Assembly (NCBI GenBank): GCA_013400155.1
Contig: VXBM01001029.1
Coordinates: forward strand, 65,774 to 129,773
Reading direction: 5' to 3'
Origin: Helopsaltes ochotensis
Lineage: Eukaryota; Chordata; Aves; Passeriformes; Locustellidae
Length of the DNA stretch: 64,000 bases
Numbering within the stretch: the stretch's first letter is position 1; each line of letters begins with the position of its first letter. Positions 1 through 11,679 of this stretch are shown piece after piece. The position numbers were made by a program, and so were the translations under genes. Under the pieces are notes generated by a model. It was not told the origin of the DNA, did not search any database, and saw only the letters and a list, made by a program, of their open reading frames with translations.

Positions 1-1200
1 GGCTCCTTGTCACCTTGAGATCCACCGGGACTCCCAGCTCCTTCTCCGCAGAGCTGCTCTTCAGCGGGGCAGCCCCAGCCTTGCTGGTTCTTGGGGTTAT
101 TCCTCCCCAGGTGCAGGGCCCTGCACTGGCCCTTGCTGAACCTCATTAGGCTTCTCCCTGTCCAACTCTCCAGCCTACCAAGGTCCAGCTGAAAGGCAGC
201 AGAGCCTTCAGGTGTATCAGCCACTGCCCAGTTTGTATCACCAGCAAACCTGCTGAGGTACCTTGGATCCCTTCTTCCAGGCCAGTGGTAAACAAGATGA
301 GTGGGACTGGACCCAGTATTGATCCCTGGGGAACACCACTGGCTCCAGGCCTCCAGCTGGATTCCACTGCCCTGATCCTGACCCTCTGAGCTCTGCCTTT
401 CAGCCAGTCCTTGGCCCACCCCACTGTCCATTCATCGAAACCACATTCCCTGTGCTAACTTATGAGGATGTTATGGGAGATGGTGTCCAAAGCCTTGCTG
501 AAGTGGAGACAGACAACAACCACTGCTCTCCCCTCATCCACCCATCCTGCCTGGCCATCACAGAAGGCTGTCAGATTGGTCAAGCATGATTTCCCCTTGG
601 GGAATCTCTGCTGACTGCTCCTGATGACCTTCTTTTCTTCTGCATGCTTGGTGATGCCCTTCAGAATGTTCTGTTCCAACAGCTTTCCAGGGATGTAGTT
701 TTCTGGCCAGTAGTTTCCTGGATCCTTCTTGCTAGTTTTGAAGATGGGAGTAACATCGGCTTTCCTTTGGTCATCGGGCCCTGTTCCTGTTTTCTGTGAT
801 TTTTCGAAGATGGTGGAGAGTGGCTTAGCTACAGCATCTGCCCTCCCTCAGCACCTATGGGTGCATCTCATCAGGGCCTGTGGCTTTACGTGTATCAAGA
901 AGTCTGCCCAGTCAATGTCTAACCCAATCCTTCCACCAAGGGAAGTCTTCTTTTTTCCAGCTTTCTCTTACCTCTGAAGTGTGAGTCTTCTGAGAGTCTT
1001 CCTCATCATTGATGTCTGAGGAAAAGAAGATGTTCAGTAATTCTACTTTCTCTGTGTCTTCTGTTAGCAGGACACCCATTGCTTCAGCAGTGGCCTAACA
1101 CTTTTCCCAATTTTTTTATGCAGCTGTATTTGCAGAAGCCCTTGTGTGTTAGCACAGCACCAGAGCTGTGCCACCCTCAGCTGCCAAGAACAAGCAGAGA
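1..1200 (-). mobile_element. CR1 LINE fragment, reverse-transcriptase region
   Basis: A non-LTR retrotransposon piece whose coding sense is the minus strand. Read that way, from high to low coordinates, it gives recognisable CR1 ORF2 blocks. The stretch around 720-960 matches the part before the reverse transcriptase (PDG-like and NYRP-like region). The stretch 455-679 contains the KVIRSSQ, KGKSCLTNL and FSKALDTISHNIL blocks. The stretch 146-424 contains VPQGSILGPV. The active-site box at 237-248 reads F-A-G-D where a working element has F-A-D-D. These blocks lie in different frames, so there are several frameshifts and the element is dead. Sequence at the left edge is CR1 downstream of the reverse transcriptase, so the element runs out of the window. 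The right border near 1200 is an estimate, because similarity fades between about 1100 and 1250. Identification comes from remembered CR1 sequence, not a search. Confidence 0.92.
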
Positions 1201-4200
1201 TCTGCCACGTGTGTTTTGCCTCGGGGGGTACTTTTCTGTCTAACTGAACATACAGCACCATGTTCTGCTTCTCATACCTGTGGCGGATGGAGTGGTGTTT
1301 CCCACTTAAAGAGGTCTTCCTATCTCCCTCACACCATACTGGGTCAGAGCCTCACAGCACACTTTTGTGCAGAGTTGGCTGCGCCTTGGGTCTGGGGAAG
1401 TGAGAAATGCTCCGAGCACGGGCAGTCTGCTCTCACTGGTAGTGCTGACATGGAAATCAACACTTCACATCAGACCAAGCAGTGAGTGGAGCAGGATGTA
1501 ATGATCTCCAGAACGCAGGAATTCAAGAGGGCAATGAAAAACAAGAAGCAGAAGAGAACTTCAGGTGAGTCAAAAGTAGGAACAGAAAGAGTTCAGATCA
1601 TTCAGAAAATGCCTATATATTTTGCATTTTCTCGCTCTAAGAAGCAGCTCAGTAGAAGGGATGTGTTTCACATTGTCTTATTGAAGATAAAACAATAAAG
1701 AGTAATTGCCTTGTAATGCTAACCAGATATGCTAGTAGGGCCACTTGTACGGGAGCTGTCAATGGATATTCCCCCTTACATGAAAGTTTCAGTGGGAATA
1801 AAGCAAGAAATTCATGCAAACAGCAGTAGTGGAGCAAGAGGACATGAGAAAACCCTGTGTGATCAGGGTCTGTGTCTGAAGCAGCCTCCCTTGGCTGTAC
1901 TCCTGGAGAATGAAAGCACACTGGTGCCTTTTCAACCATGCAGAACCAGCAGCCATGCTGCAGGCATGCTGTTTTTTTGAGGGAGACAGCAGGGCTCCTG
2001 GGGGGAGCTCATACACATGCACAGATGCGTACAGGGTGTGCATACAGGGTGTGCATGCCAAGGAGTGGAAAAAAGAACCAGGCCTTCACTTGTCACTGTA
2101 GATTTTCTTTGTGTCCTGGCAGAGAGAGATGCTGAATAATGTAAGCAAATGCCAAGAGTTTCCTGGCCTCTCCTGGCTCTGCAGAGCAAGTGCCTTGTGT
2201 TGCCTTGTGTTGTCTGTCGTGGCTGTGTCCCCACCAAAGATGAAGCCTGGGGGTAGTTGCAATGCAAAGCCATGGGTTGCAAGCCTAACCCCATGCCCAG
2301 CCCAACTCATTACCAGGCAGGGTTGCTCTCAGGTACTGAAAACACTCTGTCTCAGGCCAGACCAGCTACTCCACGTGACTCTATTCTGACCAGTATCTTT
2401 AGGCCAATCTGCTGTAGCAGTTCCTAGATATTGGTGGGTTTTTGCGTGGGTTGCCGGCTCTGCCCCCTGTCACAGCCTCCTGCTGACCATCCTGGTGCCC
2501 TTTGGGAGCCTCTGTGCCAAGCCCAGGCCTCCAAAGAGGACTGGTTGCAAAGACACACTGTGCCAAACCTGCCTTTTAACCCATCCAGGCAGCATGGGGT
2601 GGCTGATGCAGGACTGTTCAGATTGGGTAAAGCAGCTGCCAGGACTGTTTTCACTTTGCATGCAGATAGCACAGGAGAGGCACAAAAAATCGGCACCACT
2701 CCAGCATCCCTTCCCCAGTTTGCTTTCTAGCCCCAGAGGTACTAGCTGTATGGGAAGGTGGTGAATTTGCCGCATTCTCTCACTTCCTTTTTCCACTTGG
2801 TGTTTGCCTTCATGCCATGTCTCAGCAGATTTTGTGTTTCCGTAACTTCCAGCTTCCTCTGACAGGTCACACCAACTTTTACCCATCAAATTATCAGAGG
2901 CTCCCTCCATCTCTTTTGTATTAGGTTAGACACAAGAGACCAGATTTAAAACCAATTTCCTATCTAGATGGCAGAAATTTCATTGTTCTGCTTGGAAAAT
3001 AGTCCGTTTATTGGCTAATTGCTTTTAACACTTTGCCAATTCCAAGAACACAGGTGCCAATCTTCCTTCTTTACCCTGCAGATGAATATAATAGTAAACA
3101 TTACCACAAGAAAAAGGCAGCACATGCCAACTTTGAGAGTGAAAACAAGTCTGTGAGCTGTTTATATATCAATTGGTAGTCAATATATGGAAAATCAAAA
3201 CCAAAGACCTAAGAGTAGATAAATATCTTCTATCATATTTTAATGCAGAAGCAATTTTGCTTTTATCAGTTGTCGCTAGGGGAACTCCTTAGCAAAAAAT
3301 GAAAGATGCTTGCTTTCATTGTGTTTCTGATCATTTTCAGGAAGACCATAGCTGAAGTGAGAGATGACTCAATGCTAGTGACAGTGGTGACATTTGGCCT
3401 AAAGGTCTTCAAGTGTAACAAAATGAGGAAAACATTTAAACCCAGGTTTTTCCAGTGCTGCTGAGAGTGATTCAGTAACCTCATTGGTTAGATCCTACAG
3501 GATTTTATTCAGAACATAAATGTAATCTATAATTATAGGTTTACATTTGCATGTAGATTTAGATTCTCCAAGCTTTTCCCTTACTTTTTAATTTGAATTT
3601 TAAATGTCATTTCCCCCTGCTAACTCTGCAGGACTCAAACACAATTGCCCTGGAGAGTTAATTGTTTTCTATGTCTCTCTAGTCATCCATCAGTGTTCTG
3701 AAGCACCTTTGAAAATCCTCTGGGAACCTAACTGATTTTTGAACTGATTTTTGTCTTTCTGATTTCTGTCTCTAGTCAGTTAAGAGCTGATCTGGAGTCA
3801 CCACAGCAGCTGGACTATTTTAGCTTGAGAGAACAATGCATGATGCTGACACCCTGTTCCTATTATCGGGAGCTGCTGAAGCATGGCTCCTTCTCTGCCC
3901 AGCAGAGAGGAGCAGTTGCTGCTTCCACAGAAGAATGCATTCCTGTTGTGGTTTGCTCCCTAGCCATAACTGAGGGTTTTCCTAGACTAAAGAGTCTCAG
4001 GAATTTTTAAAGTTATTATTATTTCTAAGTCTGCATCTTGTCTTTTCTCGGATGATTGGTAGAGCAGGACCACAGTATCATGAGCTGCTTTGGGACTTCT
4101 TGTTTATCAACTTTCACCTAAGACAGGAGTCCATGGCCCTTTTGCAAACTGTAGACCTTGCCTGGCCCCTGTTTTCTCAAATGGACAGGCCAGCTATTCT

Positions 4201-7200
4201 GCAGAAGTCTGCTTGGAGAGCCACTGACCATGGTGACACAGCAGCAACCACAGCTCTGTCTGCATCAGCATGTCTCCTCCCAACATATGAGTCTGTGCAT
4301 TTAGTCCCTGCCTCTTTCCTTCCTTCACAAACTTTTTTTCTTAGAAGAGAATGAGAGAGTTTAACTCTGAGAAAAATGTGTCTTCTCAAGATCACTTTTA
4401 ATTCAAATTTCTTAGCGAATGACCTAACAGTCTGAAGTATTGCTTTATTAGACTAACAATAATGTGAACAGTAATCTCCTGGTTCTGTGTAAACCTAGCA
4501 GACGAAGGGCTTTGAAAAGTGTACCACCTATGTGTCATATGTATGCTTGTATACAAAAGGCATAGGTGGATGAGCATGTGGCTCATGAGAAATTAACTTT
4601 TTATAAAAGCACGTTTAAAGCACATTTTTTATAAAAGCAGGTATGCATGTTGCACACCTGTCAACAAAGTCATGGAGGGCACTGGAAATGAGAACTGATG
4701 AAGCTGGTAAGTTCAGCTGGCCTCTACAATGCTCTGGTTTTAGAGTTTTTATTTTTATTTTTTCTTGAAATAAGTTAAGAGGAATTTATATTTACCTGGC
4801 ATCCACCTCCACATAAGCCCTCTTGCAAGTGTTCCCTCCCTCATAGTGACCACCCTTGTTTGTGCTGTTCCACTTCCTGATTTCTTCAGCACCCAGAGCT
4901 GCTGTGGGGGTGTTGTTAAACCACATGTGAAAAGGAATGGAACATAGCCAAAGTTAATGGTTTCAACCTGAAAAAAATGCTTTAAAGCACAGTTGGCAAG
5001 TAAAGAAGAGGGATTCTCAGGATTCTCAGGCCTGATGATGTTGCAGAGCTTTGACTTTTTTGCATGGCACCTCTAGTCAGTCTACACAGGATTCAACTGA
5101 ATTCTTACTCAAATTTAGGCTTTGTTCCTGCCTTTTCGCAGACATAGAATAACTAGAACTGTTCCTGTGACTTGTTTTACCTTACATGGAACTGAAAAGA
5201 TTTCAGAAACCTCATGCTGAGATTCCCTTTGACATTCACAGAGCAGAGGGGACTCTGCAGTCTTAACTAGGAGTTGCTGAGTTTGGGCAGTCCTGAAGCT
5301 TCGACTTCTTGTAGTGCTGTACTGCTCCTTGAGTCTGCTCAGGTGATGGAAAACTGGTGGAAAATGAGCTTTGTGAAACTGGTGTGGAAATGAAGCTTGA
5401 CACGCAGTGAGACTCAAATGTCACAGGAGATGCTGATAAATCAGACAGCAAGGAGGGGGTTGAGATGGGTAGCTGTTGTGTTCAGATGACCATTTGGACT
5501 GCAGCCAGCTTGTTCCTTGCAAAACCACCCCCAGTGCTGCTGCATAACAAATAACCTTTTTGTACCACACTCCTAAGCCAGAATGTACTGTACTGGAGAT
5601 GGAAGATAATTGGCACTGAAGTTAGAAATGGATGAAGATAAAGGTAGCCAAAATCTAGCTACCTTCAGAGCAGCATTGAATTTAGAAGATGGAATTTTTG
5701 GAGTTTAAGTCATGTTCCTTTACAGAGTGTGCTCTTGTAGTTTATGTCCACAGTGTTTAAATTAAGATGCAAATAAAAGGAGAAAAATGTATTTATATCT
5801 GAACAGATGAGACAAGAAAATATACCTGTTTGCAATATACCTATATGTAATAACTTGTCTGAAGAAACTGACTGACACTAACAGCATGTTAGTGTATATA
5901 ATGGGCTTCTAGCTAATGAAAATTGTAGAAAAAATTTGGTTATAAGAAAAATCGGGAGGTCATTTTGCTTAACTTCCTCTTCCAAGCAGAAGGTTCAGAG
6001 TCAGTGTCAGAACACACAAATAATATCCCCTATTTTTCTGACAGCATTTCATTTCTTAGGAGTCAAGAATTTTACAAAGTATTCACATAAATGACTATAT
6101 CCACTACAAAAAATTCCTGGGGAAGATATCGCTAGTACTGTTGGACTGAAATACTATAACTTATCAGTTATAAACACTTAGGATTATACACACTTATCAG
6201 TGTGTAGAGAAACTTCAAAAAGCCATTAAAAAAAGTATGTAATTTGTCTCCTTCCTAAACCACTCATCTCCCATCAGTGTGTGCCATCTTACTGTTCATT
6301 ATACCTGAAGTGCATCTCAAGGCTATCTTTTCTTCTCAAATAAGAGGAAGCTAGCATCCTGTAAAAGAGAAATTTTCTAAGAAAATCTCTAGGAATAGCT
6401 GCTGGTTTGCTCTAACTCCAGACCATGGTGGTTTTTTTATGGAATGGAAGAGAAATGGGGAGTGAAAAAAAAATCTTGCCAATGCCTTCAAATTTAAGAC
6501 ATTACACGTGGTTTTAGTACATCTCAGCTACAAAAGAACATCAAAGGTCTCACTCTGCCTTTAACAGGGCAATCAAAACCAGTTAAACAGTGCTAATTGT
6601 CTCCACAGACTGCCTTTTTTTCATCCTCCCCCCCTACTGATTGTAATGCATTATCTAATTACAGGGTTCATTTGTGAATTCTTATTTGGCATACAGCCTG
6701 TCATTTCAGAGACAACACTCGGTAGCTTTGTCTTGCAGCAAAAATAGAAAACGCCCATCCCCGATGTGAAAAACTCAGCTCATACTTGTCAATGGCAGAG
6801 TGGCCCAGGTGGCCCAAGCACCATCCCACTGCAAGTGGAAGGTACGTGGGCTTCATGGATTTCACCAAGATATAATTTGAGCAACATAAGGAGGGTGAAC
6901 TGCTAGCAAAAAAAAGCTCCAGAAGCATTTGAAAACCCTCAGGCTTCAATCAAAGAGAGCAAAGCTATATTGAGACGTGTGCTCAATAGCCACAGAGTGG
7001 GAAGGTTTATCTGAGTACCTTCTGCTTAGGAAAGGAAATCTGCTTGGATAATTCCTTAGTAAATAAAAAATCCGGCCAGCAATAGGAATGCTGCAAACGC
7101 CAAAGCTGATATTGTGTGTTGTCACATTTTCCTTTCCTCCAAAGGGAAATACCGGACAGTTTCTTCTGAGTTACTGACCAAAATGGCCAAATGAATGTTT

Positions 7201-10101
7201 TCCAGATATTGATAACACACAGCTGGCTCTCAAACAAGTCCACGCTCTCGCGGGCTGGGAGGCAATGTCCCCTGCGGGTGTGGAGGGCTGGGCCACCCCC
7301 AGCACTGCTGGCAGCTGAATGCCAAGATTGTGAAAACGGGGGAGGCCTGTCCTGTCTTGCTATCTGGCACAGGGGCCACAGTGGAGATATGAGTAACTTT
7401 GCCTTCCAAGTACAAAATGATTGCTGGCAGTACACAGTGAACATGTCAAACTTGGAGGAATACATTTAAAAAAGGCCCATTGGTGGTTTTCTTTTTTTTA
7501 AATGGTAGCCACTGAGAAGTTGTGCAAACACTTCAGCTGTGGAATATATAATATGATATCTGGCAGATGTGTTTTCTCCCCTACTCCTGCTTCTGCTCTA
7601 AATGGGTCACTCCTACTAAATAAACGCAGTTCTCTGGTTTTCTATCAATGAAACACTTCCGGCAGCCATAGACTAGGGCAAAGGGAGCTGCAAAGAGAAG
7701 TTGGTGAGGGAAAATTAAGTCTCACGCGAAACATGAAAACAAGCCCAAACCAGAGACAACTATCTGAAACATGCACCCAGGCAAACATGGTTGGTTTTAA
7801 TAAAACAGCTCCCTGATCCATGACAATGTAGTTAAGCAACTGGCCAAAGCAATGTAGCTACATCAGAATTGTTCCTGTTTCTATCCATTTCTCATAAAAA
7901 TGGAGATAGCCAAAATCCAAGTCTGCTCATGGAACCTGGGCCAATTGCTGCAAACCATGGGGTCCTGGTCTGACGTGTTCTAGGGCTTGATATTACAGTT
8001 TTCCTCCTCACCCTCTCCTCTTTTGCTGTCTTTTCCCCCACAGCTGCCAATACCTTCCTCTTTACCCAGCCTTAGGAAAAAAGTTGTGGGGAAAACTCAT
8101 GGGTCACGTTTCAAGAAGTTACTCAGATTTCCCTCACTGCCTGATGAGGTATAAAGGACAAACAAAGAGACCACACATCCCACAGAAGCCCTTGTAACAC
8201 CTGATACAATACTCTGTACATCTCCCGAGGAAATGAAACTGGGCTGACTGTGTGCATTATTTTTATTACCCTTTGAGGGAAAAATAAAAGGCCTGCTTAG
8301 AATAAAATATTAAATTAAGCTTTTCAACATGTTTTTTTCTTCCTGTATTTCTATTCTGTGTGAATACTTACCTTCTGGTTCAAAAGTTTAACACTCTCTA
8401 AATTAAATTAATGGTAAGTGTAGAAAACAGTCATGTGGCATCAAATGTCTTATTGATGTTCTCTAAAATAAAAAGGGAGAATACACTAAAAAACTGATGC
8501 AGAGATACTCAGTAAACAAGATAAATATGGGTTTATCAATCATGTATAATTTTTACAGGAATGACCTGCTGTGAGAAGATAGTCTTTAAATTATTTGGGA
8601 AAAAAAATATGGGAATTTGAACAAAATACTTGCTTAGCCTGAGAAGAAAGATCAGTGACTAAAGAAATAAGAGTTAAGACAATGCCACAAATGCTTTTAC
8701 TACCCCAGCTGAGTACAGATACAAAAATTGGAAGCCATGGAATAATTTTCTGGTCTGAGTTGCACCTTAATGCATTTTCTGCTAGTTGAGTTTCTGCTTG
8801 CCCATATACCCACAATTTGCCATACTGAGGGCAAATGAAACCGTCTTGGTTTAATCATGATGGGTGTCTCTTTGATCTTCTTTATATGCCTCACATTTTT
8901 CAAAGTTAATAATAATCATAATTTTCCCTGTTCATTTCATACTACTCTCATTCTAGTTCCATGATCACGCTGAATTGTCTGCCAGACATAAGGAATTTGG
9001 ACTAAAATCCCAATTAGCATTTTTCTACTGACTTTGGATCACTTGGTAAAGAGCCTTCTCCTTGGCTTTGGTCTACCTAAGAAGTCCATTGACCTTGTTC
9101 TTCATCTAAAAAGCCCATGCTCCCTTTTGACCTGCCTGATATCAGCACCCACATCCTTGTCCCTAAACCAGAACTATTTTCGTTCCACTGTTTTGTGAAA
9201 ATATAGGGGGTTTTTGATTCTTCCACAAAGCCTTTTTAGGATAACAGATCTGATATGTGAGGTGGGAACCTTAGGTGTCATGTAACACACCAGTTTGTAC
9301 TGTATTCCCTCTTCTGATTTTCCTTTTTCATCCTAGAAATGGACTTACAGAGGTTTTATATCTAACCTTTTGGCTTTGATATACTGAGGAATATAAAATA
9401 CGTGGTATCCTTCTGGATGAATGAAGTTATGGAAATAAATCCAACCCAACCAGTGCATGGTGACTTCAAATGAAATATTCCCCAAAGTAGTCCTGATGCT
9501 ACATTGCATCTGCTGAATCAAAGAGAAATGAGGGAAGGAAGACATAATTTAAAATACTTACAGGAATAAAATATGTTCAGGATCAGACTCTTTCTTTTGA
9601 GAATGAATTAGTCCTCACATTCCTTCCAGCATTTTTCACTTATTCAGCTATAACCAAGACATCTGGTCAAGGGCTGCAGCATTGGTGATATTCACCCCAC
9701 AAAGGAAAAGCCATGCATAATTCCATTAGCTATGCTGGGGAAAAATTACTTTCTCAGTGTTCACTGACAATGAATGACTGGGTGATAAACTGCCATGATG
9801 AAATTTAACAGTAAAAAAGAGCCTTTCACATTATGCATGCAGGGAAAAACAGCCCTAGCCTTACATACATATGGATAGACTATAAATGAGCTGATGTCTC
9901 TCAAGAAGAAACCTAGGAGGACTGAAATCACAGAACAAAATTCTTCACTAGTAAAAGCTCCATTCTAAGAAAGTTTAATGTAAGGATCTGTTAAAAGTTA
10001 TAAAAAGCAAAGGAGAAAGCGTTACATTACACCATGGAAAAAGGAAACATACCTTTTCAAGGAATACTGTATCCAGTACCCATTATCCCTGCTCGGGAAG
10101 G
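1201..10101. other. Non-repetitive interval, no gene recognised
   Basis: About 8.9 kb without a recognisable gene or a clear transposable element. Open frames are all under about 155 codons, lie on both strands and overlap each other, as expected by chance. The first 1.5 kb (to about 2800) is somewhat G+C richer; from about 2900 the DNA is A+T rich. Small direct repeats occur, such as a 13-base repeat of ACAGGGTGTGCAT near 2032-2056 and a repeated GTGTTGCCTT unit near 2197-2210. A homeodomain-type cluster of TAAT cores lies at 6644-6661 inside a stretch (about 6560-7215) with no repeat signature. It could be regulatory, but nothing here proves it. Confidence 0.6.
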
Positions 10102-10170
10102 AAAATGTTTTTAAAAAGTGTGTTGGGGAAGATACAAAAATGTTTTTAAAAAGTGTGTTGGGGAAGATAC
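10102..10170. repeat. 35-bp tandem duplication, two copies
   Basis: Two adjacent, practically identical copies with a 35-base period, 10102-10136 and 10137-10170. Each copy begins AAAATGTTTTTAAAAAGTG and ends GGGGAAGATAC. A short TATCTAAG repeat follows directly at about 10174-10190. The near-perfect identity suggests a recent local duplication. A small open frame crosses both copies, but nothing indicates that it is coding. Confidence 0.9.
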
Positions 10171-10189
10171 AGGATCTAAGTATCTAAGT

Positions 10190-11545
10190 ATCTTTGCTGT
10201 AAAAAGAGTGATCATTAACAGGACACTGGCATGGAAAGCAGTCAATAGTAAAGTAATGTGCTGGGCTTCAAAATCCCCAATTCACCAGCCTGAACTGTGG
10301 TCTGGATCCAGCAGGGTGTCTGCCTGTGAGTGGTTTGTGTGCTCCACAGGATGATGTGGAAAACTGGGGGTGCTGCATGCGAGCAGCTGTCATGCCCAGC
10401 CGAGATAGCCAAACAGGGAAGAAGAGTTCAAACCCTCCCCAGAAGGCTTTGATGTCAGCAGTGAGGCTTGGAGAAGAGGGAGAGTTTGAAAATGCACCAC
10501 CTGGTCCGGGCAAGGGCTGGTAGGCAGGGGGAGCGCTCCTGCATCACACCAGTCCCAGCACCTTGCTGGCGGTGAGAGCTGCTTCACTGGGAGGGAGACC
10601 TGTGCTGGCTTTTGGTTGGGCTGGGGAGGGAAGGACCAGACCCACTGCTAGCTCACCTCCACAGAGGGCTGAAAAGCAGCCCAGTGGAGATGGTCTACCT
10701 TCCATGTGCTCTCACCTTTGCATCTCACTGCCAGTGCCAAGCTCTCCTTTCCCATGCTGTGCAGCAAGGGCGGTCAGCATTCTGTCAGGGTTTGGAGGCT
10801 TATCAGAAATGCATCAGAAGAAACACAGCCTCTGGAAAGTGGTCTGGAACTCCCACAAGAAAAGATTTATTGTGTTCCTTTCTTCCAGCTGGGCTGGAGT
10901 AGCTGTACGAACATTTTTTTCTCTCTCTCTCCCTTTTGACATCTGACAGTTTGACTTCTGGCTGGAGCCTGGGAGCCTAGAGGTTGGTAAAAAGTAATCA
11001 AGAAGTAATTACCCTTTCAGAAATAATTCAGTTCAGGTTTGGATACAATTTTAGATGGAGGCTTGAGGGTAGTGGAGAATTTTTATTGTGTTGGAGTATT
11101 CTGGCGCTGCCTTTGGCAGCATGCACGAGTCTGTGTTTCAGCTTGTTCATTAGGGCAGAAATAAGCTGGCTCTCAGGAGCACATGGGAACTTGTGTTTGT
11201 AACACAGTTACACTAAAATTCAGTGTTCATTAACCTTCTTCTGCTCTCTTTTTAAAAAGAGAGCAGTGTTGAGTTTCCAAACCCTTGCTACTTGCCGTGA
11301 ACCCTTCACTTTTAGGGAAAGCATTTCCCTCTTTTATATTCAAGTTTCATCAAAAAGTTTTTTTTCTGTTGCAGGAATGGCGAATTGTGGTCAGTGGTGA
11401 TGCTACGCAGTCCAAACAGGGCATGGCTATCGCACCACACACTCTTAATAGCCACCAGCATGCACAGCCTTCTTTGGGTTCTGGTGCAGAAGGAGACCTC
11501 TGATGCCCCATCACAGTTCCCTCTGCATTCCAGACGTTTGCCCTT
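10190..11545. other. Non-repetitive interval with moderate G+C, no gene recognised
   Basis: A stretch of about 1.35 kb whose central part (10300-10800) is richer in G+C than the flanks. Several overlapping open frames of 65-127 codons occur on both strands (the longest at 10563-10946, plus), but none resembles a family I know and no convincing set of exon borders stands out. The perfect palindrome at 11241-11266 lies in this interval and is listed separately. Confidence 0.5.
11241..11266. repeat. Perfect 26-bp palindrome
   Basis: The sequence is its own reverse complement over 26 bases without a mismatch or spacer. Each arm is CTGCTCTCTTTTT. The centre is TTTTTAAAAA and the outer parts are pyrimidine-rich on one side and purine-rich on the other. 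Symmetry stops sharply, since the next bases are T on both sides. It could form a hairpin or cruciform, or be a binding site for a symmetric dimer. No function is shown by the sequence. Confidence 0.97.
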
Positions 11546-11621
11546 AAAGAAGAAGAAGGAGGAGGAGGAGGAGAAGGAGGAGGAGGAGGAGGAGGAGGAG
11601 GAGGAGGAGGAGGAGGAGGAA
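11546..11621. repeat. AGG-rich purine microsatellite
   Basis: A trinucleotide tract that begins with AAG units and continues as nearly pure AGG/GGA with one AAG interruption. The plus strand is all purine for about 75 bases. In one frame it would encode a run of glutamate, which explains the Glu-rich open frame at 11385-11669, but the flanks of that frame do not look coding. Such tracts can adopt triplex or G-rich structures and are polymorphic in length. Confidence 0.95.
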
Positions 11622-11679
11622 AGGGGAGCAGGCAGCAGCGGCGCTCAGGTGCTCAGCCACGAGTGGTAGTGCTGCATGC

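Noticed and set aside
11385..11669. Frame with a poly-glutamate tract
   Set aside because: Produced by the AGG microsatellite; flanks do not look coding.
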